Part shown: one piece after another, positions 1 to 7,820 of the stretch
How positions within the stretch are numbered: the first letter of the stretch is position 1
Layout: the number at the start of each line of letters is the position of its first letter
NCBI GenBank assembly: GCA_913049555.1
Contig: CAJWYM010000014.1
Location: 1-54,906 of the forward strand
DNA: 54,906 nt
Direction: 5' to 3'
DNA from: an uncultured Opitutia bacterium
Lineage (GTDB): Bacteria > Verrucomicrobiota > Verrucomicrobiia > Opitutales > CAJWYM01
The notes under the pieces: generated by a model
What the model was told of the DNA's origin: nothing
The model's database searches: none
What the model saw: only the letters and a program-made list of their open reading frames with translations
Made by a program: the position numbers and the translations under genes

Positions 1-669
1 AATTTTATTTTCTAGAACAAAATTTGCCATAAGACCTCTAGCTTTCTTAGCATAAAAACTAATAATTTTATATTTATCTTTTTTAAAATCTTTGAAAGTG
101 GGCGTTATGATTTCTGCATTCAGTTTTTGAGGCTGGATTGATTTCCAGTATTCATTGGAGGCTAAATTGAGCACTTTTTTGGAGTTTAAAGAGTTCAAAT
201 CCTCATTTAGAAAATGGGTGACTTTAGATCCCCAGAATTTGTAGAGATTGTTTCCATTTGCGCTTTCAAGAGCCGTTCCCATTTCGAGACGATAGGGAAA
301 TATATGATCCCCGGGTCTTAAAATTCCATAGAGACCGGATAATATCCTCAAATGACTTTGGGCATATTCAGAAGTTGAGATACTCCAATTTTTGGCTTTC
401 ATTCCTTTGTAAACATCTCCTTGGAATGCTAAGCCACAAGGACTGGTTTCTTTAGAACGGTGATTTTTTTCCCAACTCATGAACCGCTGTGTGTTCAACG
501 AGGCTAACTTTTCAGATAGGGACATCAAATCTGAAATTTCTTCCGGGGATTTTAATCTCAGGATTTGTATCAATTCATCGGCTTCTTTAATTGCACGAGG
601 AAGACTTTGAATATTCCACATTCTATTAGAAAAATCGAATGTTTTAGCGGGTGAAATAATTGTGATCAT
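1..669 (-). CDS. yaaA: Peroxide stress protein YaaA (DUF328), 3' end cut by window edge
   Basis: My own translation of the minus strand gives MITIISPAKTFDF at the N-terminus. It continues with the family blocks LAFQGDVYKGM, LYGILRPGDHIFPYRLEMGT, NLYKFWGSKVT, NLASNEYWKSI and, at the edge, KIISFYAKKARGLMANFVL. These are the conserved motifs of YaaA/DUF328, a cytoplasmic DNA-binding protein that limits iron-driven damage under peroxide stress. The 223 residues present compare with about 255 in the family, so roughly 30 C-terminal residues lie outside the window. The ATG at 669 gives the canonical start, and no Shine-Dalgarno is visible upstream. The YHYH gene ends only 17 bases upstream on the same strand, so the two may share a transcript. 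Confidence 0.93.
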   Translation of the reverse strand, partial: MITIISPAKTFDFSNRMWNIQSLPRAIKEADELIQILRLKSPEEISDLMSLSEKLASLNTQRFMSWEKNHRSKETSPCGLAFQGDVYKGMKAKNWSISTSEYAQSHLRILSGLYGILRPGDHIFPYRLEMGTALESANGNNLYKFWGSKVTHFLNEDLNSLNSKKVLNLASNEYWKSIQPQKLNAEIITPTFKDFKKDKYKIISFYAKKARGLMANFVLENKI

Positions 670-686
670 GATTTCCGTTTAGACTT

Positions 687-1595
687 TTAAAAGTGGGGGT
701 GAGATAAAGGGCTTTTGTGGGATGGATGCGGCCTGTTTTTTTTGTGCTTTTGAGGGAGTTTTCCAGGTCCTGAATTTTTCTTTTTTCTTCGGTCGTGCAT
801 GTTTCTAAACTTTTTTTTAAAAGATGGATCCGCATTGCCATACCAGAAGCGCGGGATAAAAGGAAATTTATCAGTGATTAAATAATAATAGGTCCCTTTT
901 GGGAATTCAGGAGTGATTCCATGGATCCCGTTAGACTCATCAAGATCTCCAGAGCCAGAGATGAATTCATAATCCTCTACAAAAGTTCCATCATAAATCC
1001 CTTTAGGGGAATTGGAGGGGCGTTTTCCTTGCTTTAATTGCCAGCTGGGTTGCAGTTTTATTAATTGATTATTATTGTCACTCCCATAAATTCCATAGAT
1101 TGGAAACCCATCTGCCGCAAATCCTAAGAGAGTCATAAGTGCATTTTTTTTTCTGGACTGATACAATTTAGTGGGAAGTCCATGATAATGATAAGAACCA
1201 TCGGGTTGAACATGAGCGTTGGACTGGTCTGTTCCCAATTGAAGCTTCCCTGAAAGCACCTCGTATTGCCATCCACTCTCCTTGTCACGATTCCAAAATT
1301 CAGCTCCAGAGGGATCGAAAAGAATTCCATTAAGAGCGACTCCAAAAGCGTTCATACCAATATTTATTGGAGAGGCATTTTTCTTTGGATATAAAGGAAC
1401 CCGGTAAGTTTTATTCTTTTCTTGAATTCGATGTGGATTGTTCCGATTCGGAAAAGCACCTGTCTCATGATCTGGAAGACTGTTGGTCTCAAAATACCTA
1501 TATTCACCGGAGGTGTAGGTCGAAGTTTTACTATCGAGGTTTTGGCTGAGTATATAAAAGAAAAAGAATATTCTAATAAGCAAATACCGAAACAT
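687..1595 (-). CDS. Exported YHYH-domain protein
   Basis: A 302-residue protein. The N-terminus (about 1-20) is hydrophobic and Phe-rich, fitting a signal peptide or membrane anchor. The central region carries GMNAFGVALNGILFDP, then the namesake DGSYHYHG block, then GFAADGFPIYGIYG, and later GTYYYLITDKFPFIPR. These blocks define the YHYH domain, found in exported proteins of marine bacteria; its biochemical role is not established, and the His/Tyr cluster may bind metal. The last 40 residues are Lys/His/Pro-rich and low in complexity. It sits just upstream of yaaA on the same strand. The family call is firm and no function can be stated. Confidence 0.8.
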   Translation of the reverse strand: MFRYLLIRIFFFFYILSQNLDSKTSTYTSGEYRYFETNSLPDHETGAFPNRNNPHRIQEKNKTYRVPLYPKKNASPINIGMNAFGVALNGILFDPSGAEFWNRDKESGWQYEVLSGKLQLGTDQSNAHVQPDGSYHYHGLPTKLYQSRKKNALMTLLGFAADGFPIYGIYGSDNNNQLIKLQPSWQLKQGKRPSNSPKGIYDGTFVEDYEFISGSGDLDESNGIHGITPEFPKGTYYYLITDKFPFIPRFWYGNADPSFKKKFRNMHDRRKKKNSGPGKLPQKHKKNRPHPSHKSPLSHPHF

Positions 1596-2099
1596 GCTTA
1601 CTTTTTTAGTTTACTTGTCTTTATTTGCAATCATGAAATGAAAGGTTCATGGAGGGTTTTCTAAGTATAGACAAAGCATTCAGTCTTTTTTGGTAAGGAA
1701 ATTCAATGATTCTAAGAGAGGACAATCGCTTTTCTAATTTAATATTTTAAGATCCACGGAAGCTCGCAGAATTTTTGAATTTTCGAGTTTGTCCAGAGTT
1801 TACTTCGCCTTCCATAAACCTAAATTCCTCAGTTGACTCGCTGATTTATCATCAATCTTATAAACTGCAATAACATACGAAAATCTTCGATGTAGCCAGA
1901 GGCTACTACTTCAGAATTTCGTAAGTCATTTCGAATCATAATATTGATAATATTCTCTACTCTCAACTGAGTTATTTAGGACAAAGCTTAATTTCTTAAA
2001 AAAAATGCTCTTGATACGCCTCGCAGTAAGAAGGGTAAACCCTAAGTTTTTTCATGGATTGAGAATCCGTTTGAAATAAAAAAGAACTTATCTTTTTTC
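1596..2099. other. Gene-free gap of about 500 bp
   Basis: No convincing gene. On the minus strand, two short overlapping frames between about 1940 and 1800 read like protein: a 36-codon ORF starting at 1939 containing EVVASGYIEDFR, and, one frame over, YVIAVYKIDDKSASQLRNLGLW. This could be a frame-broken gene remnant, but I recognise no family. A short perfect inverted repeat, GTAGCC-aga-GGCTAC, lies at 1892-1906. Confidence 0.4.
2078..2098 (-). terminator. AT-only hairpin after the EamA gene
   Basis: AAAAAAGA (2078-2085) and TCTTTTTT (2091-2098) form an 8-bp stem with a 5-base loop, 1 base beyond the stop codon of the transporter. On the minus strand the stem ends in a T-run, like an intrinsic terminator, but it has almost no GC pairs and would be weak. 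Confidence 0.35.
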
Positions 2100-2975
2100 C
2101 TAGTTTTTTGGGGCACAGAAACGCAAAGAAAAAAGAATAAATGTGCCGCCAACAACAATGCCTATACCAATGGACTCATCCGGAATAAATAAAGCGGATT
2201 CAATTACGCCGCAAAGAGGAATTAAGAACCGATAAGCAGCCATTCGATGAATGCTGAATTCCTCTATCAGTTGATTCCAAATTGTAAAACCTGTTGCAGA
2301 AATTATGGCCAGATAAAATAAGATGAATAAAAATGAAGTCTTGTAAAAGTTATCAAGCTCCAACTCAAAAAAAAGCGCAGTGACTGTCAAAAGAATCCCC
2401 CCAATAAAAAGAGACGCAGCAGTCATAAAACGAGGCTCTATAATTCTTGATAGCGGCTTGATAGCTAAAGTTCCAAAAGCGCCGCACAAGCTTGTTAATC
2501 CAAAGAATAAAACCCCTAATTCTAAATTATTTGAACCAGCCCCAGGGCTAAAGAGAGAGATACTAATTCCAACTATGCTTATTAGAAGACCGATCCAGTT
2601 TTTTGCTTCAGGCCATTTGCTTTTCAGAAATAAAGGTGCAAGAATCATCCACCAGAAACTGCCTATACTGGTTAACAAGGCACCCAATGCTGCACCTGAA
2701 AGTTGCAATCCTTGATAGAAAAATAAGTATTGAAAATAAGTTTGACCTAAGCAAAGGAGCAAAAAGGGGAAAGAGAACAAAGCTTTGCATGCGTGCAGCG
2801 ATAAATTTCTACAAAAAGGGAGTATGAGTAATCCTGCAATGATAAACCGAATCCCCGAAAAAAGAATTTGATCTCCTAAAGTGCTTATCTCAAAGTGCTT
2901 ATAAGCATATTTAATAACTGGGAAAGCGCTCCCCCATAAAAGAGAACAGAGAAGAACTAAACCGTAAAATTTCAG
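2100..2975 (-). CDS. EamA/DMT-family transporter without a standard start codon
   Basis: The EamA (drug/metabolite transporter) fold is clear. The in-frame N-terminus reads KFYGLVLLCSLLWGSAFP, the classic first helix, followed by further hydrophobic segments and a second EamA repeat with GLTSLCGAFGTLAIKPLSR and ISATGFTIWNQLIEEFSIHRMAAYRFLIPLCGV. About ten helices are expected and the substrate is unknown. The reading frame is open back to a TAA near 2988, but this stretch has no ATG, GTG or TTG ahead of helix 1. The best candidate is CTG at 2975-2973, giving 291 residues, the normal family length. The first conventional alternative start is TTG at 2780, which would delete the first two helices. 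A CTG start, a sequencing error or recent start-codon loss are all possible. It follows the TerB-like gene by 29 bases. Confidence 0.75.
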   Translation of the reverse strand: MKFYGLVLLCSLLWGSAFPVIKYAYKHFEISTLGDQILFSGIRFIIAGLLILPFCRNLSLHACKALFSFPFLLLCLGQTYFQYLFFYQGLQLSGAALGALLTSIGSFWWMILAPLFLKSKWPEAKNWIGLLISIVGISISLFSPGAGSNNLELGVLFFGLTSLCGAFGTLAIKPLSRIIEPRFMTAASLFIGGILLTVTALFFELELDNFYKTSFLFILFYLAIISATGFTIWNQLIEEFSIHRMAAYRFLIPLCGVIESALFIPDESIGIGIVVGGTFILFSLRFCAPKN

Positions 2976-3004
2976 ATCTTTTTGCTTGCTGGATTAAAAT
3001 AAAT

Positions 3005-3811
3005 CTAAATCTCTAATAAGATCTTATAACTAGCGTGAATAGAGAAAATCAACCATTCCACTTTTTCTTCAACAATTTGAAGTTTACTTCCTATCTTACG
3101 AATCATTTTTAGTTCGTAAGGAAACCAAATCCCATCACTCATTGAAATTTCTAACATAAATTTCACAAACTTTTCTGCTTTGATTGGATCGATTGATTTT
3201 TGTTCTATTTGTTCCCCATGGATTGAGATCCTCTCAATGAGGTTGTGTTCCTTGGTTATCCGAACCAAATCCTCTAAGTATGGAATGTCTTTGTCTACTA
3301 ATTCATTGTCATTGTATACGATTTCTAAGGTTACAACAACTAATGTAAAAATCTCATCCTCCTCCATATCTTGGAGAAGGCGATCTAAAAGTTTTGATTT
3401 CATTGAGATCGTCAACTCATTAATTATTTGACGCCGGAGTTCAATGTCTATGTTGAGCATCAAAGCGGTTTCTCGCATCAAATAAATTTCATTAATATCT
3501 AAGTCCAAGTCACAGGAACAAATAGATACCACCGTCTTAAACACTTTTATACTCAATGCTGCTGGAATTTTAATGGGCTTTAAAACGATGGGGTGCCTCA
3601 AGTGAATAAATTTTTTTAAGCTTTTTACGATGGGTGGATGATCCATAAACACCTCTTTTATATGATTGAGGTATTCTTGCTCAGATTTGTGGATTTTACC
3701 ATCCGCCCAAATTGCAGCAATGATCGTCTTTATGATTTCTTCCTGCTCATGGGATGACAATCCTGATTGGGGCCCGATTTCATCGGGAGTAAAGGGTTCT
3801 AAATCAAACAT
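3005..3811 (-). CDS. TerB-like (tellurite-resistance-type) domain protein
   Basis: A 268-residue, all-helical soluble protein. Residues about 20-55 contain EIIKTIIAAIWADGKIHKSEQEYL, which matches the TerB pattern of a helix, an Asp-Gly turn and an acidic helix. A related segment appears near 145-165 (IVYNDNELVDKDIPYL) and again near 213-232 (MLEISMSDGIWFPYELKMIR), so it may hold two or three diverged copies. TerB-like domains bind metal ions or serve as membrane-associated scaffolds; no enzyme motif is visible. It lies 28 bases downstream of the ParA ATPase gene and probably belongs to the CHAD-parA-terB operon. The domain assignment rests on pattern, not a search. There is no signal peptide and no Shine-Dalgarno. 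Confidence 0.6.
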   Translation of the reverse strand: MFDLEPFTPDEIGPQSGLSSHEQEEIIKTIIAAIWADGKIHKSEQEYLNHIKEVFMDHPPIVKSLKKFIHLRHPIVLKPIKIPAALSIKVFKTVVSICSCDLDLDINEIYLMRETALMLNIDIELRRQIINELTISMKSKLLDRLLQDMEEDEIFTLVVVTLEIVYNDNELVDKDIPYLEDLVRITKEHNLIERISIHGEQIEQKSIDPIKAEKFVKFMLEISMSDGIWFPYELKMIRKIGSKLQIVEEKVEWLIFSIHASYKILLEI

Positions 3812-3839
3812 TTATTTTAGGAGTATTTTTTGAAGAATA

Positions 3840-4592
3840 TCAAAAGCTTTTATGACTTTTGGTCTCTATTTTTTCGAGGAGATCTCTATATCTTTGAGCA
3901 ATCAAACTACTTTTGCTGATATAATTAAAGACCGGACATTGGTGGATACCCATTTTTTCTATCTCAGCAGAAGCTGGTATCTGAACATGGAGCGTTTTCG
4001 GAAAACTTTTAGTGAATGAAATGATTGAATCTCGGTGGAGCTTTTTTCGGATTTCGACCATTGAAAAGTAGGGTTTCAGTTTTTTCTTTTTAATTTGGTT
4101 TTCTTTAAAAAAGGACGAGACTTGATGAAAGGTTCGAATCGATAGGGTGGTTGGAATAATGGGAACCAAAATTTGGTCTGAGGCATTGAAAATATTCTCA
4201 GAAAGAAGGGTTAAGTTTGGAGGGCAGTCGAGAAAAATGCAATCATACTCGCTTGAAAAGTCCTCCAGAAGGCTTCGCAGTTTTCTATCGGATTTTTTGA
4301 GTTCGTCTAGTTTAATGTCAAGATTTCTGTAAGAAATATCAGAAGGTAAAAGATCAAGATTTTCGAAGTCGGTTGCTTTTATATGTGGAGAAATCTTTTT
4401 ATGACCTTTAAGAAGCTTTTGGTCATTGTATGATTTGGAGGACTGAATTCTTAAGTAAAAGCTAGCAGCAGATTGAGGATCTAGATCGATGAGCAGGGTT
4501 CTATATTTAAGAGAAGCTAGATACGCTAAATTAACACATGTAGTCGTTTTACCAACGCCCCCTTTGATGCTGTAGAGAGAAATTGTTTTCAT
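3840..4592 (-). CDS. Orphan ParA/Soj-family ATPase
   Basis: A 250-residue deviant-Walker P-loop ATPase. Residues 10-17 are KGGVGKTT, including the signature lysine (K10). LLIDLDPQ at 33-40 is the switch I/Walker A' region and IFLDCPPN at 119-126 is Walker B. The LVPIIPTTLSIRTF segment is typical of Soj/ParA. There is no N-terminal helix-turn-helix, so this is the short type Ib-like form, which dimerises with ATP on DNA to position a cargo. No parB gene and no obvious parS repeats are nearby, so it is unlikely to be the chromosomal ParA. Its ATG overlaps the CHAD stop codon as TAATG, implying translational coupling, which ties its cargo to the CHAD protein by inference. Confidence 0.88.
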   Translation of the reverse strand: MKTISLYSIKGGVGKTTTCVNLAYLASLKYRTLLIDLDPQSAASFYLRIQSSKSYNDQKLLKGHKKISPHIKATDFENLDLLPSDISYRNLDIKLDELKKSDRKLRSLLEDFSSEYDCIFLDCPPNLTLLSENIFNASDQILVPIIPTTLSIRTFHQVSSFFKENQIKKKKLKPYFSMVEIRKKLHRDSIISFTKSFPKTLHVQIPASAEIEKMGIHQCPVFNYISKSSLIAQRYRDLLEKIETKSHKSF

Positions 4593-6214
4593 TATGAGTT
4601 TGGTTGATAATCAAAAAGGGCTTTGGCGTTGAGAAGGTTGTTTTTGGAACAAAAATTTTCAAAATGGGTAAAGAATTCACATTTTAAAGTCACTTTATCC
4701 ATTTGTAAATTTCCGATTAGTATTCCCATTGCGGTTGCTAATGGGATGCTCTCCTTATCAATACATAGCTTCTTTATATATTCATTGAGTTTTAATTGTT
4801 GCATACTTCTATCATTGAATTTACCTAAACATTTTTGCAATGTTTTCAAATTGTTAATAAAAGACTCCACTTGATTCTCTAAATAGAGACTGGAGTAAAA
4901 TTCCATTAAATATCTTAATTTTTTACCATGTATTCTCAATTCATGAAGCATTTCATCTGGAGAGTCTCGGTTTATCTTATAGCCCTCTGTCATCAATTTG
5001 CTGAGCGCTTTTAAAATCTGTTTATTGGCAATGCTTCCAACTTTTTCAGAAATCTTGTTGGTGATTGGATTGTCCGGAAATTCATTTTCTTTCAAGAAAA
5101 GTTCCCATCGATCTATAATTTCATAATAGACATTACTTTTAAGGAAATTTTTAAGTTTGCGCTGCTCAAGAATTCTTTCTTTTCTCAATTCGCAAAAAAA
5201 TGGATTCAGAGCGTCACTCATTTCGGGAGGGAGTGACTTTTTAATTTTTATTTCGCGTTGTAAATAGACATCGATATCTCGTAGTTTGTTGGTTGCATTG
5301 CCCAGCATTCTCATGTCGGTTTTTGCTGATTCCAAAGCATCCCTATCAAAGAGTTTTTTAGCAAAAGAGATTCCAGATCGGACTCTTCGGGTAGCAACCC
5401 GATAGTCGTGTAAAAATTCTACGTCAAGGTCTGCAACAATCCCCTCGGTATTTAAGTGGATTGTTTTCGTGCATTGATTGAAGATTTTTATCAAAGCTTG
5501 GTCTGCGTCGAGATTAGAATCTAAATGCAAGCGCAAACGGTTGTTGTAATTGAGATTTTTTCTAAGAGAAATGGGGAGGAATAATTGGGCCCAATCAAAT
5601 GGATTTTTCAATTCACTCTTTAAAAGAGGAGAAAAATAAATTTTTATTTTATTAAGAGCCTCTGTGTATCCTCGAAAAGGAAAAAGTTGGACCCAAGACA
5701 AAGACGGTTTCTCCTCAGTATACTTACTCTCACAGTAGATTCTATGGTATAACATAAATGCAACTGTTTTCATATCTTTGTTGAATATGGAATGTAGAGA
5801 GGACTGCTGATTGTATTGAACTTGATCTAGTAGAGATCGATTTGAAAGATGTGACGCAATCAGGTTTTGGAGATTCGGATCTTTAATCAGATGCTTGTTC
5901 GTGGCACCTTTTAAACATGATTTCAAAAACATTGGCGGAGGAGACGGGTAGGGGGGGGTGGCCTCTTTGGAGAGAAGGCATAGTTTATTTTTACTTTGAA
6001 ATAGAAGGAGGTTGTTTTTGTTCAGGCGCCAGTCGAAAGTGTCCCATCTGTGAAAAGTGCTCTGTCTAGTTTCTATTTTTTTTGAAGTGAATTTGTTTCG
6101 GAGAAATTGTAGCAAATCGGATGGAGAATTGTTTTCAGCTAAATGAAAATTGATCGGAGACAAAGTCCTAGTGGAGGAGGATTCAAATGAAGGAAAGTCT
6201 TGGGGTATCAACAT
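4592..6214 (-). CDS. CHAD-domain protein with degenerate CYTH-like N-terminus
   Basis: A 540-residue protein. Residues about 230-520 form a CHAD domain, a histidine-rich helical bundle: HDYRVATRRVRSGISFAKKLF, TNKLRDIDVYLQRE, MLHELRIHGKKLRYLMEFY and KCLGKFNDRSMQQL match its conserved His/Arg/Lys blocks. CHAD proteins bind inorganic polyphosphate and localise to polyphosphate granules. The first 200 residues contain WDTFDWRLNKNNLLLF, resembling the YFDTFDWRL segment of CYTH (triphosphate tunnel) domains, but the ExExK catalytic motif is not visible, so this half is probably inactive. It is the first gene of a tightly packed minus-strand operon, with a TAATG junction to parA. The start at 6214 is the only good ATG. 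Confidence 0.82.
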   Translation of the reverse strand: MLIPQDFPSFESSSTRTLSPINFHLAENNSPSDLLQFLRNKFTSKKIETRQSTFHRWDTFDWRLNKNNLLLFQSKNKLCLLSKEATPPYPSPPPMFLKSCLKGATNKHLIKDPNLQNLIASHLSNRSLLDQVQYNQQSSLHSIFNKDMKTVAFMLYHRIYCESKYTEEKPSLSWVQLFPFRGYTEALNKIKIYFSPLLKSELKNPFDWAQLFLPISLRKNLNYNNRLRLHLDSNLDADQALIKIFNQCTKTIHLNTEGIVADLDVEFLHDYRVATRRVRSGISFAKKLFDRDALESAKTDMRMLGNATNKLRDIDVYLQREIKIKKSLPPEMSDALNPFFCELRKERILEQRKLKNFLKSNVYYEIIDRWELFLKENEFPDNPITNKISEKVGSIANKQILKALSKLMTEGYKINRDSPDEMLHELRIHGKKLRYLMEFYSSLYLENQVESFINNLKTLQKCLGKFNDRSMQQLKLNEYIKKLCIDKESIPLATAMGILIGNLQMDKVTLKCEFFTHFENFCSKNNLLNAKALFDYQPNS

Positions 6215-6325
6215 GATTCATTCATAACAGTAAAATTTTCACTGCCCAACAATTAAATACAAACTCATCAAAATATTTTCACAGATGACATCCAAAATTC
6301 ACAAGAAATTAGTAATTTATACAAT

Positions 6326-6694
6326 ATGAAAAATCGCAATCAGATTATAAACGCATTGTATCAATTAGAAGAGTCTTTCTTGTCAGAAGGATTGAGTCCA
6401 ATTTTAGAGGAATATCAAATTGTCGACGACTCAGCAGAATCTGTTTGTTTACAAAGTTTTGAGTTTCGTGATAAGAAGCAAATGATTACCAGTTCTCGAA
6501 TTAGTTTGAAAGACAAAGTGACGGGTGAAGTTTTTATTGGCAACTCTGTTTTAGTTGGAGAAAAAATTAAAAAAAGTCGTTTATTGGCTATTTGTGATGC
6601 AATTGTAAACAACCAACTTTATGGGATTTTAGTAGTAGTGTCTTTAATGGACAAGGCTATGAAAAATAAAAGATTGGCTCCTTCGACTCTATAA
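6326..6694 (+). CDS. Small conserved-looking protein of unknown function
   Basis: A 122-residue protein I do not recognise. It starts MKNRNQIINALYQLEESF and has a helical first quarter, a strand-rich middle (MITSSRISLKDKVTGEVFIGNSV) and a hydrophobic helix near the end (LYGILVVVSLMDKAM). There is no signal peptide and no cysteine pair or metal motif. Composition and length look like a real coding gene. It is divergent from the CHAD operon, so the 111 bases between them must hold both promoters. The gene stands alone: the next gene begins 148 bases on. Confidence 0.6.
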   Translation: MKNRNQIINALYQLEESFLSEGLSPILEEYQIVDDSAESVCLQSFEFRDKKQMITSSRISLKDKVTGEVFIGNSVLVGEKIKKSRLLAICDAIVNNQLYGILVVVSLMDKAMKNKRLAPSTL

Positions 6695-6842
6695 AGTTTC
6701 CAATCAGAATATCCAGTTTCTTTTATAAAAAGAGTAGAGATGGGAATTGGATTTTTAATACAGAAAAATTACATTTCTTGTAAAGATTCTTAGAACTTTA
6801 TATTTTGCTTTTTATTTAAGTTTGAAGTTGTATTCTTAACAC

Positions 6843-7820
6843 GTGATTGATTTGTGTATTGTAGGCGCAGGAACTACCGGACTTTTTCTAGCGGATTTGT
6901 TAAAAAACAACTTCGGGCTTGTTCTGATTATCGACAAAGGTAGAGGAGTTGGGGGGCGATTAGCAAATAGAAGATTTGCGGACTCTGCTTTCGATACGGG
7001 CGCTCAATTTATTCGCTGTCGAAGTGATTCATTTCGTGAGAAAATGAAGTCCCTAGCCATTGCTGGAGCCGCCGAAGAGTGGTTTTTAGATCCTGAGGGC
7101 AACCCTGTTTATAAGGGACGCGGAAAGATCACTGAAATTGCGAAGCATTTAGTCCGTGATTCTGAGATTCAGGTTGAGAATCAATTTCACTTAGTTAAAA
7201 TCGAACAGAATGACGGAATTTGGTCACTGATTAGTAAAGACGGTGAAAAGCGAAGGGCTAAGAAAATTGTTTTTACTTCTCCTCTTCCACAAACTTTAGC
7301 TATTTTAAAAAATTCAGAAATCCCCATTGTTCCGGATGAATTGCGAAAGCTTGATTCTGTGAAATATCGTAAAACCTTGGTTTTGATTGGAATTGCATCC
7401 ATGATTCCAAAATCTTTTTCTCAGGAATTTCAGGAAGTTGCAGATTTCGAATTTTTGGACGTCGTTGTAGACAATAAGCAAAAAGGGGTCACAGACGTTG
7501 GTGGGAGTTATACCATTCATTTCGATGAGGAATTTTCTTCCAAATACTACCCTTGCCCGGATCCTGAAATTCATTTCCGTATGCTTGAAGTGCTAGAAGC
7601 CATCGGGTTTCACTTCTCAAATTCAGAAGTCAAAAGATGGGGTTTCAGTGCCCCTCAAAGCACTTTCAGCACTTTTAGCAATTCAAGGCAAGAGGCTATA
7701 AAGCTTCAGGGACATGAAGACTTGATTCTTGCTGGAGATGCCTTTGGAGGGGGAAGTATAGAGGGCACTTGGCGTTCTGCCAACAAAGTGGTTCAATTAC
7801 TTGCAGAGTCTGCAAATTAG
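6843..7820 (+). CDS. Renalase-like NAD(P)/FAD-dependent oxidoreductase
   Basis: A 325-residue flavoprotein. Residues 3-14 ([12 protein letters not shown]) form the GxGxxG dinucleotide fold. This is followed by the [12 protein letters not shown] motif and the FDTGAQFI block, both typical of the renalase/COG3380 group of amine-oxidase-fold proteins. The C-terminus has [23 protein letters not shown], the second FAD contact with a GD motif. The reaction is unknown; family members oxidise aromatic or dihydropyridine-type substrates. Translation starts at GTG 6843 with no Shine-Dalgarno. Its last 24 bases overlap the tail of pckG on the opposite strand. A second member of the same group lies at 9919. 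Confidence 0.85.
   Translation: MIDLCIVGAGTTGLFLADLLKNNFGLVLIIDKGRGVGGRLANRRFADSAFDTGAQFIRCRSDSFREKMKSLAIAGAAEEWFLDPEGNPVYKGRGKITEIAKHLVRDSEIQVENQFHLVKIEQNDGIWSLISKDGEKRRAKKIVFTSPLPQTLAILKNSEIPIVPDELRKLDSVKYRKTLVLIGIASMIPKSFSQEFQEVADFEFLDVVVDNKQKGVTDVGGSYTIHFDEEFSSKYYPCPDPEIHFRMLEVLEAIGFHFSNSEVKRWGFSAPQSTFSTFSNSRQEAIKLQGHEDLILAGDAFGGGSIEGTWRSANKVVQLLAESAN

Noticed and set aside
4125-4140. GGTTCGAATC resembling a tRNA T-loop
   Set aside because: It is inside the ParA gene with no cloverleaf around it. The similar GTTCAAATCC near 191 is inside yaaA. No tRNA was found.
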